Part shown: positions 7,845 to 18,100 of the stretch, in pieces
Layout: each line of letters opens with the position of its first letter
Position numbering within the stretch: the stretch's first letter is position 1
Source: Strix aluco
Taxonomy: Eukaryota; Chordata; Aves; Strigiformes; Strigidae
Length of the DNA: 64,000 nucleotides
Direction of reading: 5' to 3'
Assembly: GCF_031877795.1 (NCBI RefSeq)
Contig: NC_133946.1
Location: 14,066,365-14,130,364, forward strand
The notes under the pieces: model-generated
Database searches by the model: none
Told to the model about the DNA's origin: nothing
The model's input: only the letters and a program-made list of their open reading frames with translations
Translations under genes and position numbers: made by a program

Positions 7845-9242
7845 ATCTGCTTGGTCTAATAACTTGTTTTAGAATGCGAGATTTCTAGATAAGGCTAGAA
7901 AAACCTTACAAGTCGTCTTTAACATTAAGAGAGGCAATGCCAGTAATTCTAGAAAAGTTGAAAAAAACTTAGAAATTGAAATGATACACATACATTTACA
8001 TCTACTGATGTAATCAGGCATGCATGCAATCCTGTTAGTGAGGATCCTGAGAAGCAAAGGAATTGGGAAAGGCCCAAACATATTTGTTCAAACAAACTAG
8101 AAATGTAATCCTGTTTAAAACTCTGTACTGAACACTTCCAGGTAAGAATTTTGTGGTTTTTTTTCCTTTTTACGTCTTAATTTACAGTAGGTCTTTACAC
8201 TAGTATATATAAAACTTGGGTATCTTTTTAAAATATTTGTATTAATTCAAGACAATATAATGTAGGTGAATTGTAAATTAAGAGACAAAGCCAGATTTCT
8301 TTCCAGTTCTGTTGCAGCACTGCATTTATCTTGTAGTGAGGCCTGTTCCAAAAAATTGGCATTGATGTTACAAACAGTATTGATAAAATTGTTTTGTAGT
8401 GCTTACCTGAGAAAAATCCCTCCTACTGCAAGAAAAAGTCATCGCTTTTGTAGAAAACTTTTCAAGCAAGGGCTGTGTCAATGCTTATGCCTTGAAGTCC
8501 CCATCTAGTGAAATTACTAGCTGTAGTCTGAGGTCTGAGCACAGAACTAATCCTGTTGAAGTGTGTGAAGTTCTGCAGTAGACGGAGGTCTACCTCCAGG
8601 AAAGAGGGGTTCCCACATTCCCATTAAATACACGGAAGCAGTATGTTTGTGTGGTTCAGTGCTGACAGCAGCTGGTCACCAGCTGTGCAGGTACAGCCCT
8701 ACCAGAGCTGCTGACAAAGCTCCTGTTGTCGTCAGTGATGCTGGGATTTCATGTGTTCTCTGGGCATTGTGGAGCACAGGTGATGAAGTGGGAAGTTAAA
8801 GGTCAGTGTCTGCTACTGGCCTTCAGCAGCATGACAAACAAAACACAGATCTAAGCTTTTGGAGGAAGCGGGGACTGGCTAAATGCTCCAGACCTGGACC
8901 TCCTCCGCACCTCTCCGTTGGTCACAACGACTTGCTGGAGGCAGGCAAATGGCTCAGGTGTTGCTGAAAATCTGTCTTGGCTGAGTCTTCAGTCCAATTG
9001 CCCAAGAAAGGAAGGGCTTGGCCACTTCTTGTAAACTGAGACTGATGCTTACAAAAATGTAAAGACTCCTTCCAGAGCTTGTGAGCTGTGCACACAAAAG
9101 TTGCAAATGCTGGCTGTGCAGCAAGCCTACTCTTTCTTCTATAGAAAAATCTTTCCTAGGCATAGCATCCCTTACTGACACTTCACTGCATGCAGGGTAG
9201 AGACTTCAGGAACTAACTCTTTATTTTCCTTTTGAAAAGCAG
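7845..9242 (+). other. Intron 4 region between calcitonin and CGRP exons
   Basis: This segment is spliced out with exon 4 when CGRP is made and is not transcribed into mature calcitonin mRNA. It contains the candidate pseudo 5' splice site at 8131-8168 and UGCAUG at 8021-8026 and 9187-9192, the latter 51 nt before exon 5. The open frames seen in it have no recognisable product. The exon 5 acceptor tract (CTTTATTTTCCTTTTGAAAAGCAG) is broken by purines just before the AG and so looks weaker than that of exon 4. Confidence 0.8.
8131..8168 (+). promoter_or_regulatory. Candidate intronic splicing/polyadenylation enhancer with pseudo 5' splice site
   Basis: ACACTTCCAG/GTAAGAATT at 8132-8150 is followed by a T-rich tract (TTTTTTTTCCTTTTT). 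CAG/GTAAG is a near-perfect 5' splice site with no exon before it. In human CALCA, an intron 4 enhancer downstream of the exon 4 poly(A) site has exactly this make-up: a pyrimidine stretch and CAG next to a 5' splice-site sequence that recruits U1 and PTB and promotes exon 4 3'-end processing. The distance here is about 300 nt past the distal poly(A) signal. Homology of function is inferred from arrangement only. Confidence 0.6.
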
Positions 9243-9402
9243 TGTAACAACACAGAAGAGGGCATGCAACACAGCAACCTGCGTGACCCATCGTCTGGCC
9301 GACTTCCTGAGCAGGTCGGGAGGAGTGGGCAAGAACAACTTTGTACCAACCAACGTGGGATCCAAAGCCTTCGGCAGGCGAAGAAGAAGTGTTCAAATAT
9401 AA
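9243..9402 (+). CDS. CALCA: CALCA exon 5 coding part: calcitonin gene-related peptide
   Basis: After AAAAGCAG, the frame joins exon 3 at Ser73 and runs VTTQKR, then mature CGRP (codons 9262-9372, residues 80-116), then GRRRRSVQI and TAA at 9400-9402. CGRP starts [18 protein letters not shown], with the Cys2-Cys7 ring and amphipathic helix, and ends VGSKAF followed by Gly117, the amide donor. Lys-Arg precedes it and a run of four Arg follows it, both convertase sites. The precursor is 125 residues. It is made when exon 3 is spliced directly to exon 5, chiefly in neurons. As I recall, the mature peptide is the same as that of chicken. Confidence 0.98.
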
Positions 9403-9427
9403 AAAGCTGAATGATAATGTGAATATG
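9403..9427 (+). other. 3'UTR part of exon 5 and donor to exon 6
   Basis: A short untranslated tail runs from the TAA to the donor ATATG/GTAAAT (GT at 9428-9429). This donor is weaker than the others in the gene because it lacks G at +5. The stop codon 25 nt before an intron in the 3'UTR is the normal CALCA arrangement and is too close to trigger nonsense-mediated decay. Confidence 0.75.
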
Positions 9428-9728
9428 GTAAATACATTGCAATAAACCAAATCTGCAATGCAGGTGCATTATCAGAATTTTAGTTTTGCTGTATGAGTAA
9501 CAGACCTACAGTGATAATCTGTGAGAAAGCAGAGCAAGTAACAGTATAAAAAAGTGTTAATGGTAGCATGTTTATACTGTGAAGAAGAGCTTTTGTAGAT
9601 GTTCTGCTTAGATAACTAGTTTCACAGTGCATTAACTAAACACAACAGTTTGGTTGGAATTATTTGCTTATTTTACCAGTAACGTTTCATTATCGACATA
9701 TCAGTAACTCTGGATTTGTTTCTTTCAG
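9428..9728 (+). other. CALCA intron 5
   Basis: This 301-bp AT-rich intron lies between the CGRP coding exon and the 3'UTR exon and ends TTGTTTCTTTCAG, a good acceptor. An AATAAA hexamer at 9441-9446, 13 nt after the donor, could end transcripts early. Confidence 0.75.
9441..9446 (+). terminator. Possible intronic poly(A) signal after exon 5
   Basis: AATAAA lies just beyond the weak exon 5 donor and is followed by GTGCATTATC and a T-rich run (TTTTAGTTTTGCTGTATG) that could act as a downstream element. Use of it would give a CGRP mRNA lacking exon 6 but with the same protein. AT-rich DNA yields this hexamer often, so it may be inert. Confidence 0.3.
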
Positions 9729-9960
9729 ATTGCCATGAAATTGAAAGTTCAACTTTAATTTCTAACAAAGCAACTCTTCTCCATAAATCAAGACAGCCAA
9801 AAAGAAGATTAATTTTGCATCCTAATATTGAAAATGTTTTAATACAAAAGAACACATTTCTGTTATGTATAGTACAAGAGAATCTAGTTATTAAAGTTAA
9901 ATTATTGTATATTCTTTTTATATGCAACTCTATTTCAAATAAAATGTGACAGCATCTATT
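9729..9960 (+). other. CALCA exon 6, 3'UTR of the CGRP mRNA
   Basis: The exon follows the strong acceptor TTTCTTTCAG and contains no continuation of the CGRP frame, which stops in exon 5. It is AT-rich and ends 10-25 nt past the AATAAA at 9938-9943. An open frame at 9716-9949 overlaps it but begins in the intron and is not coding. A separate 3'UTR exon is characteristic of CALCA. Confidence 0.8.
9938..9943 (+). terminator. Poly(A) signal of the CGRP mRNA
   Basis: AATAAA sits in CAAATAAAATGTGAC, with a T-rich segment containing ATTATTTATTTAT about 15-30 nt further on. This is the expected 3' end of the gene; cleavage is predicted near 9955-9965. Confidence 0.8.
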
Positions 9961-11954
9961 ATTTATTTATCTTCCAGCTTATATGTGATCCATGCTACTT
10001 ATTCTGGCACTACTGCCAAAACTCGGGGATTATACTAAACTGCTGCCTGGCGAGGCATATGTGTATTATACGGTGTGCTGTGCCTTGATGTAAAACACTT
10101 AACTAACCTGATTGTACAGTATGTTTAAAAAAAAAAAGAACCAAAAACCAAAACCACTTCAATATTGTATGACTTGTGAATTTACGCAAAATTAAAAAAA
10201 GTATTTTAGATACACTTGGATTGAGAAACTGATTCTTCATTTGAACACACGGAAACATTTGGTGCTAATGCAACATCACTGCAGCTCAGATAGCCCATTG
10301 ATCTGCTATAGCCTTATTAACTATAAATGCTAGGATTTGAGTCAAAAGTTCAGAACAGAAAGACTAGCTGCCTTTTGTATATATTCATAAAGCAGTAGCT
10401 CAAAAAGACAGTACTTTGTGAGGCCTCTGCTAGAAAGATAAGAAGCCACAGCCATTTAATAAAACCCTAGAGACAAACTTCATGTGTGGGTTAAGACTAA
10501 ATGTTTTTATACAGGATGTAGTTCAAATGAAATAGCCTACCATGCTTTGTAGACTTTTGTATAATGTTGAAAAAGTAAATTAGGGAGAGAAACAGGAGCT
10601 GTGGAAATCTCATTTCTTTTAAGCAGCCCTGAAACAGTCTATTTAGGGATCAGGGATAAATAATTAGAGTGAGTGGAGAAGAGGGTAGCTGGAAGCAATC
10701 CATGGACTTCTAAGTGGTGCTGCCAACTTCCTCCTCAGAGCTGCTGCTGTTTCAGTTTAATAGCTGAGTCAGATACTTGTTTAGATTTGCTTTGTGCTCC
10801 ACAGCTGGACTCTAAAATCTGCTTCAGGGTTCAGATGAAGATCACCTCGCCGTGCAAAGTAGAGGTTAAGGCTCTCATGATATCTCTGTCTGTCTCTGCT
10901 GCAGGTGTAATAGCAGAAAGAGAAGCATGGTCAACCAGATGTAGACATAGCCAGTAAGGCCATCCAGTGACGACGCTTCTATACCATGCTCATTCGTGAC
11001 TATGGTTTTACTCCTTGGGGAACTTTTCAGCCTTGGTAAGTCAGCGTACAAAGCAGACCTTGTAGAAGATATAAACCAGTTTAGAGGGAAAGGTTTCAGT
11101 GCCTAAACAGTCAAAGGAGGGATGTTCAGACCTGGCTTGCAAATCTGTTGCCCAGATATAGTCTAGTGCTTTTTTCCATTTCCCTCTGAAGTATCTGAGA
11201 TTGGCCACAACTGGGTGTACGATACCTGCGTGGTGAACCACTGCCCTGTGTTTGTATGAGGATCTAGTTGGGTTAGACCCAACTGCCAATTTTGGAGCCT
11301 GGAAGCAGTCTTTTCTGGGTTTCAAGTATTTTTTCTCATTTTGCTTTGCACAAAGTGGGGGTTATATGCTGAGATCACCTGGCTACCTCAATCACACCTT
11401 TCCCTGCCATTGCAGTCTCTGGGCACAGGTTGTCTCTTTTGTTCCCTGCTACAGTACCCAACAGCTTAATCTCCAAGATAAAATGCCTAAGCACAGTTAC
11501 TGGGATGAATACCTGTAATTTAATGATTCATATTCAATAAGAAGCCAGGCAATGTTCATGGGCCTCTTGTGGCTTTAAAGTCTAAATGCTCAGGCAGTTT
11601 ATTTTCTCCATTTACAGCCATTCTCTGTTGAGAGACACTTGAGGTTGCTTCATGTAATTGTATGAGAGCCATTGTGTCCATCTCTTCTAAAGACTATTAG
11701 TCCTTCTTCTCAGTTTAACAAGTTATACGTTTTTTGTGTCAGTTAAAGGGATTTCCTCAGACTAATATTCTACACCAAATCACAAACCGAACATGTAAAA
11801 CAGATTCTAGTAACCTTGGTGCTGGTTTTTACATTGTCCTGCTTGGAGGAAGGTTGGATTAAACTTTTGATATGCATTTTTTTGTTTTGTTTGTTGGTTT
11901 TTTTCCTTAGGAAGAAATAATTACCTTCATATCTCAACTTCTATTCTTCTGTCT

Positions 11955-11986
11955 CTTTTCTCATTAAGATCTTTTCTCATTAAGAT
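11955..11986 (+). repeat. 16-bp perfect tandem duplication
   Basis: The unit CTTTTCTCATTAAGAT at 11955-11970 is repeated exactly at 11971-11986 in otherwise unique sequence. Perfect identity indicates recent duplication or a length polymorphism. Confidence 0.9.
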
Positions 11987-12090
11987 CTCTATCTGCACAG
12001 CAATGCAATACACTCACCAAATAAATATGCCTGTAAAGGACAGAGGGCCATAGCACTATGAAAGCAAGGGTGAATAGGAAAAAAGATGAC

Positions 12091-12112
12091 ATGTAAGGGT
12101 TAACCCTTACAT
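12091..12112. repeat. 22-bp perfect palindrome
   Basis: The sequence reads identically on both strands over 22 bp: half-site ATGTAAGGGTT followed directly by its complement, centred on GTTAAC. There is no spacer. It could extrude as a hairpin or bind a symmetric dimer; no known consensus is matched. Confidence 0.9.
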
Positions 12113-15100
12113 CCTTTTTTGTGATGTGAAGAGATAGAAACCCTTCACCACAAAACTCAGTTGCTCAGAGCTTTAGGAGAAGCAGATTATTATTAAAAGA
12201 AGACAAAACCAGAGTTCCAAACACCAATATTTTAATTTTTTAAATTGTAAGGCAGTGAACATGGTAGAAGGAATTGCAGAGCCACTAGAAGCTTGTCAAT
12301 TGCTTTGACTGACTTTGTGAACAAGTGGAAGAAATTGCTTCTATTTTTTAAAAGTGCTGTTCTTGATAGTATTACCTGAACTTGTCAGCTCTTAAATAAA
12401 CCCCAAACTTCTACCCCAGGAGTAAATCTTTTTTGGAATTAGCATTTAATAAGGGAAAGCATGATTTCTAATGTCCTTACCTTTCCATTTTAATTACATT
12501 GCCATTCTAAGCATGCTGAAAGCTGACAGAAAATAGAACGTTGGTGCAGTATGTGTGAGTGGCATCAAACTGAAGTTACTTAGTATTCAGTCAGCCAAGA
12601 CAGTATAGATCAGTCATACGCAAGTGTTTGTATTCTTGTTTATGAGGCAGTATTATGATGCCTATAGTCTGGTTCTGATGTTTTTAGATGCTTGTCAGTG
12701 TGTGTTTTCTTTAACAAATAGGTTGGTATTTTAAGCTGTGTGCAAACGAAGGCTTTGGGAGTGTACTTTGCAAGTAAAGGCAAAGGGGGAAGGAATTTCT
12801 GAGAAAGAAATATCTGAGGATAATTTATGACTGTCTTCACGTCATTATAGAGTTTTGAGTTTTAATTTTTCAGATTATTTTCTAGTGGTTTGGTTTTCCA
12901 GTACTCATATGGACACAAGTACCATGTGGGCCCAGGAAAGGTTATGAATTTTGCCCAGTCCTCTGCTCTGAGCTGATGGGAAGTAAAAAAGCACCATCTC
13001 GTGGCCAGTGAACAAGCACAGTGAGGGCACATGGGGAGCCCTCTCAGATGAGGTATTCACCCCCCTGCTCCTGCTTCTGTCTTGCTGGTGGGTGCAGCTC
13101 CCAGCTGGACATGGGGTGGGCGAGCAGGGAAGCTCACCCAGGTTGGTGCCATGAGGCAAACTCCCCTGCTCGCCTCTGGGAGCAAGCTGTGGGGATGGGG
13201 ACATGCAGGAGGGAGATGCGGTCTCCTCGGGCTGTAACAGGCCCCCAGGGCCACTGTGCAGGGCTGTGGTACCCCACAGGGTATCAGGCAGGTGTGAACC
13301 AGCTGCTGTGGGGTCCAGGTGATGGGTAGCAGAGGAGCTAGTACCAGCACACATCCCCATGGACCTTTACAGCTGCCAAAACAGAGACACGCGAGCGGTT
13401 CAGCTGTGTGCTTTTTGCCAAAGGGCAGGTGGTCTCCTGCTCCTAGATCTGACTGAGTTTTTGGTTCAGGATCATGCACCAGAACATCGCTGCATGCATT
13501 GGTAGAGCATCATTTTGAAATAACTCAAGTGGACTTCTGCTGTGGCTCTGTCCAGATATTTAGATCCCTTTTTTCTCCTTCTGTTAGTGGAATTTAATTC
13601 ATCTTCCTGAAAGCTTCCATCATCTGCAGTGTGAGAAAAGCGCAGAGCTAATGCTATTGCTTCTGACACTGAACACTGCCAAAAGCAACTTATAGCAGGC
13701 AGTAGTAAATTTTGGTATTGGTTATCTAATCCAGCATTGTCATGTCTAATTAGCAGATTGAACATCTCTACAGGGTGAAGAGTTTAAAACATGCTGGACA
13801 ATTTGGGTCTGTGCATTTTTCTAGAACGAGCTATTTCCGAACAGAAGAATAGCTGTTAGAGATGAACTGGGAATTTCAAGCCTGATTTCACCCATGTTGA
13901 GCTCTGGCAACTTCCTTCCAAGCTGGTCATGCTCACTGTTTCTGACAATCAGCTGAACCCTGCCCTGGCTGCTGGAAGGGGTCCACATGGTGCATGCATT
14001 TGTTGCCTCTTTACTGTTCTGAAAGGCACCACGTACTTCCCCTGTTCTGCACAGAATTGTCCTCTACTTTGGATGCTCCTTATGCCTTTTAAAGCTGTTT
14101 TCTTCTGCAGAAAATGTTCAAGGAGTATATTACCCTTTTTTTCCCCAGAAAGTAAATAATTCCCATTTCTTAATTATGTCAAACATTGCAATACTTTCTC
14201 TAGGAGATTTCCGATCCATCATTGAAGTAATAAGAATTATTGCAACATTTCTCTTTTCTTTCTATTCTTGACTTTATCACAATTCCTGTTTGCGCTAATT
14301 ACTCTTTTGGCTGGGGCTGAGGTGTGATCCCAGCTAATTTATAGCGTCACCTCCAAAAAGCATATGTTGCCTTTAAAAGTCTGAACGTGTTCCTCTGGGC
14401 AGACCTTTTTCCCCCCCTACTGTGTGAGAAGATACTCACAGATTCCGCTTTGTACCTCATTACACTCATTGGCTGTCCACAAAAGATGATTACACTCTTG
14501 CTGGTTTGGCTTTTCTATTTACTTCTGGTGTTGTGTCACATTTCTTCTACTTTTCAACGGCTTTTCCTAATCTTGTCACATTAGTACATGAGGCAATTTG
14601 ACACTGTATTAATCTATTCAGTGTCCATGAGCTACAATATATGTCATATATGCAAGAAATCCATTTGATTTTCCAATTGCTCTTTGAGAGACTGCAAGAC
14701 AATCTTCTCCGAGGAGACTACATGGCAAGGAGTGCAGTCGTCTGCATGTGACAGTCATGTATGGTAGATGTAGGTACAGCAGTCTTGAGTAACCCCTACC
14801 AAGGTTGTCTCGAGTGACTGCTCCCAAGACTGCCAGCAAACATAAGTGCTTGAGATGCTGGCAGCTATGCTATAGAGAGGAAGTTGCCTCTGGATGAAGC
14901 AAAGGAGAGGAAGCAATGAAGGCTTTAAACACTAAACAATTTGTGTAATTCTGAAGTGCTGGATGCAGTAAGCAGCGGTTGTTGTGAGCTGCCTGCCAGA
15001 CACCCCAGGCATTTCCCTGAGAAGCCACAGTTCACATTAGAGCACAGGAAGGTGGAGAGGACGTCAGATTAGTGTTTTCAGTACGTTACCTTGTTTTTCT

Positions 15101-18100
15101 TAACATGGTGTTTTGTCTCCTTCAGCACTAGTCAAGTGTTGCTGGTGATCTCCTCCTGTCTCCGAGTCCCCTCCGTCAGTCGGGTCAGAAGGGTTGGGTG
15201 TCCCCGCTGCTAGGGGCTGGCGGGTTGCTTTGGGACAGGTTGCTCTAGGGCTGGCGGGTGCCATGCACGGAGGCTGTGCCCCAGCCCCTCCACAGTGAAG
15301 GAAGGGGGATTGAGAACTTCTGCTCCTCCAGGCTGGAGCCCCAGCCTTGCCCTGTGGCCAAGGTGATTCCTCTTGGCCCCGGGAGAGAGGCGTACGAAGG
15401 CTGCTTCCTACTGCCCAGCCTGCTGCATCTCCCGAGGTGCCAACGCTGCCATAGCAGGAGGAGGGGTGTAGCTCCGAGCTGCTTAGCTGCCTCTCACCAG
15501 CTCCCGTCCCCCCGCAGCAGCTGTGGCCTAGGGTGCTGGGCATGATCCTCCTCCTCCTCTCCCAGGGCCGATGGAACAGCCCGTGGACCCTGATTGTCCC
15601 CATCCTGGTGGGTCCCACTGACATGTCTTTGTTGCACAGTCAGCTGTCTTCCTATACAGCCTTGCTGCAGGTCATAAGGAACACTTCTCTTTTTCTGTTT
15701 AGTACTTTGGTTACTTTCTGTTTGCTCCCTCTCAGGCCATTTCTGCTCCATGAAAGAACTTTATCCTGTGGCTATTTGGAGTCTTTATAGCTTCTCTGTA
15801 GTTTTGCAAACACTTTGATAGTCCAAATCAATTATGTCAGCCACATTAATTTACCCATTATTCTGCTGACATGCTTGAAAGGCTGTTATAGGTCTTCACT
15901 GTCTCTTGTTGTGGAGGGAGCCAATTATTCTAATTAGCATATGTTCCTAAAATAGTTACATATGTAGTTTATAATTCCATTTTTAGCTCATGATATAAGC
16001 ATGTTTTTGTATTGAACAACATCATAGTTATTATTACTATGGGTAGGAATGGCCTGTTACCACAAATGGATCCCAAGTAAGTGCATCATGGGGAAGGAGG
16101 ACAGTACCAGCGTAGTGACTGTCATGTGGACGGGCAGTTTTTATCTGTGGAAGAGTCCCTGTAGCTTAGAGGGGCTTTTTAACATGTCAGTCTTCCTACA
16201 GAGGCTTAAGAAGACAATGCTGTCAGTGACATTTTTGAGTGTGTGTATATCTTCCAGACAAGGTTTTTACTCTTAGTTGGCTCAGTCCTTTCCTCCTAGG
16301 CTAGAAAATCCTTCTTTATCATTCTATAGTTAAAGATACTATCTAAGTGTTAAATTAGTTATGAAAATAAATATTGATTTGTGTTCTTAATGTAATAGAA
16401 GCAGAGAATTAAATGGACGAAGGAAATAGATCTGCCCTTCAAATGCTGGAGTTGCAGGATTTAAACGAAAGCTGTCTTAGTTTTCAATTAAAAGACTTAC
16501 AGATAAGCAGATCAGTGACCAAGCCATTTGAAATGTTCTATGTATATTGACAGTGAAGTCAAAGAATTTTTTATAAACTTTATGCATTGGCTATTTCTAG
16601 TTGAAGCATATTCCTGGTAATCTTCAATGTGCAAAAGGTTTTTTTGCTCTATGTGAAGCTGCCTTTTGCTTCTCTTTCCTAACTAAGATTCTCAGAAGAG
16701 ACAAGATGTCTGTATTGTACCTTTTTTCCACTAGACAGTGGCAGAGTTATGTGTTATCTTCCTCCTCGGGTGTCGAAGCACTGGTTTTATAATTGTGCAT
16801 TTTAAACCCACATGCATTTAGTATTTAACTAACTGAAACATCTTTGTGACTGAAGTTCTTGATAGGACTAGTGTCCCTATTCAGTTATTCCAATGACTCT
16901 GGGAACAATGATGGAATACCACCTTACAACAACAGTGTTCACAGCTGCAGCACTGGTAACTGAAAGCCTTAGCACTGTGTCCTGTCTTTTGGTAGCACAG
17001 GTTGCCAGTGTCCCAGTCACAGGGTCCCTGAGACATTTCTCCCACTGTCACCACCAGTACTTCCCCTCACCAAAAGTTTTATTGCTTATTTGAGTATTCC
17101 TTGCAACATGTGCAGATGCTGTGCTTTATAGGCTGCCACTGGTGCCACTCCAGTGATATGGCAGGTGGGATTTGAGGTAAAGCTCCTACTCTTACAAATG
17201 TTCACATTTTGGAAGGTTAAAAACACTTCTAGTTCAGGAGCTCTTGATGATATATCAAGATAAGAGTTATCCTGAGTTGTGTGTCACAGCTGTCATGCCC
17301 CATCAGCCCTCCTATACTGTGTAAGAAACCTCCTTTCTCCTGCAGGCTGCGGGATCTCTAGCTACGGACACTAGGCTTATTCTTTTCTATGGGCACAATT
17401 TTTTTCCCCTCAGGTTTTAGCCTCTGATCAGAAATGCAACCTGATGGGGCTTCACAAAGTGCAGCCTCCAGCGTACTGATTAGAAAATATTGCGATTTGT
17501 ACGTCAGGTGCTTTTTGGTGTATACCATTTAATGACCTTATTTAACTTTGTAATTAAGTCAGACTAACTTGTAATATCCCATATGTCTCACAACTCATTT
17601 TTTTCCTCAGGATTGGTATATCCAATTCTTGGAATGCAGGTGGCACTTCTCAGGTAAAGCTGAAGTTCCTTTACAGCACTCATGGAGAACCCTAAATTGA
17701 TATAAATATAATGTGTACCTGTAAGGCTCATTTATATTGCCATATGAAGTGCCTTTAATGTACATGAAAATCTAGACTAACATTTTCATGTCTTCGTTTC
17801 AGTCTCAGGTAAAAATTATACCTGTGAAGAAGAGAGAGGAAGGCATTTCACCTTCTGTTTTAGTAAGTTTTTAGTGACTGCATAGAAATTAAAACTATAC
17901 AAATGTGCTCAGCTTGAGAGAGTGTTTGGTAAATACATCTTCTAGAAGCTAGAGGGCATAGGAGACACAGAAAGTCTCCGGTATAACTCGGTTATCAAGA
18001 GGTGTGAGTGAGTCCTTTAGAGTAACTTTCTGTTGCTTTTGCATAAAATTACACTTGCTACTCAAGTTCAAACTGATTTTGTTCTCTTTCTGGAGAGAAG

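Larger units (their letters stand above)
4920..9960 (+). other. CALCA gene (calcitonin / CGRP), six exons
   Basis: Six exons with good GT/AG junctions are seen: exon 1 about 4920-4983, exon 2 5956-6051, exon 3 6363-6494, exon 4 7296 to about 7840, exon 5 9243-9427, exon 6 9729 to about 9960. The coding parts join in phase. Exons 2+3+4 give a 417-nt frame (138 residues, preprocalcitonin); exons 2+3+5 give 378 nt (125 residues, prepro-CGRP). This six-exon arrangement, with a calcitonin exon carrying its own poly(A) site followed by a CGRP exon and a 3'UTR exon, is the known CALCA layout. Calcitonin is a thyroid/ultimobranchial C-cell hormone acting on the calcitonin receptor to lower blood calcium. 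CGRP is a neuronal vasodilator peptide acting on CALCRL/RAMP1. Whether the locus is strictly CALCA or an undivided CALCA/CALCB ancestor cannot be decided from one gene. Confidence 0.96.

Noticed and set aside
9172-9469. Minus-strand frames opposite the CGRP exon
   Set aside because: They are antisense to a firmly identified coding exon and show no known product.
9716-9949. 77-codon open frame over exon 6
   Set aside because: It starts upstream of the acceptor and CGRP translation stops in exon 5; exon 6 is 3'UTR.
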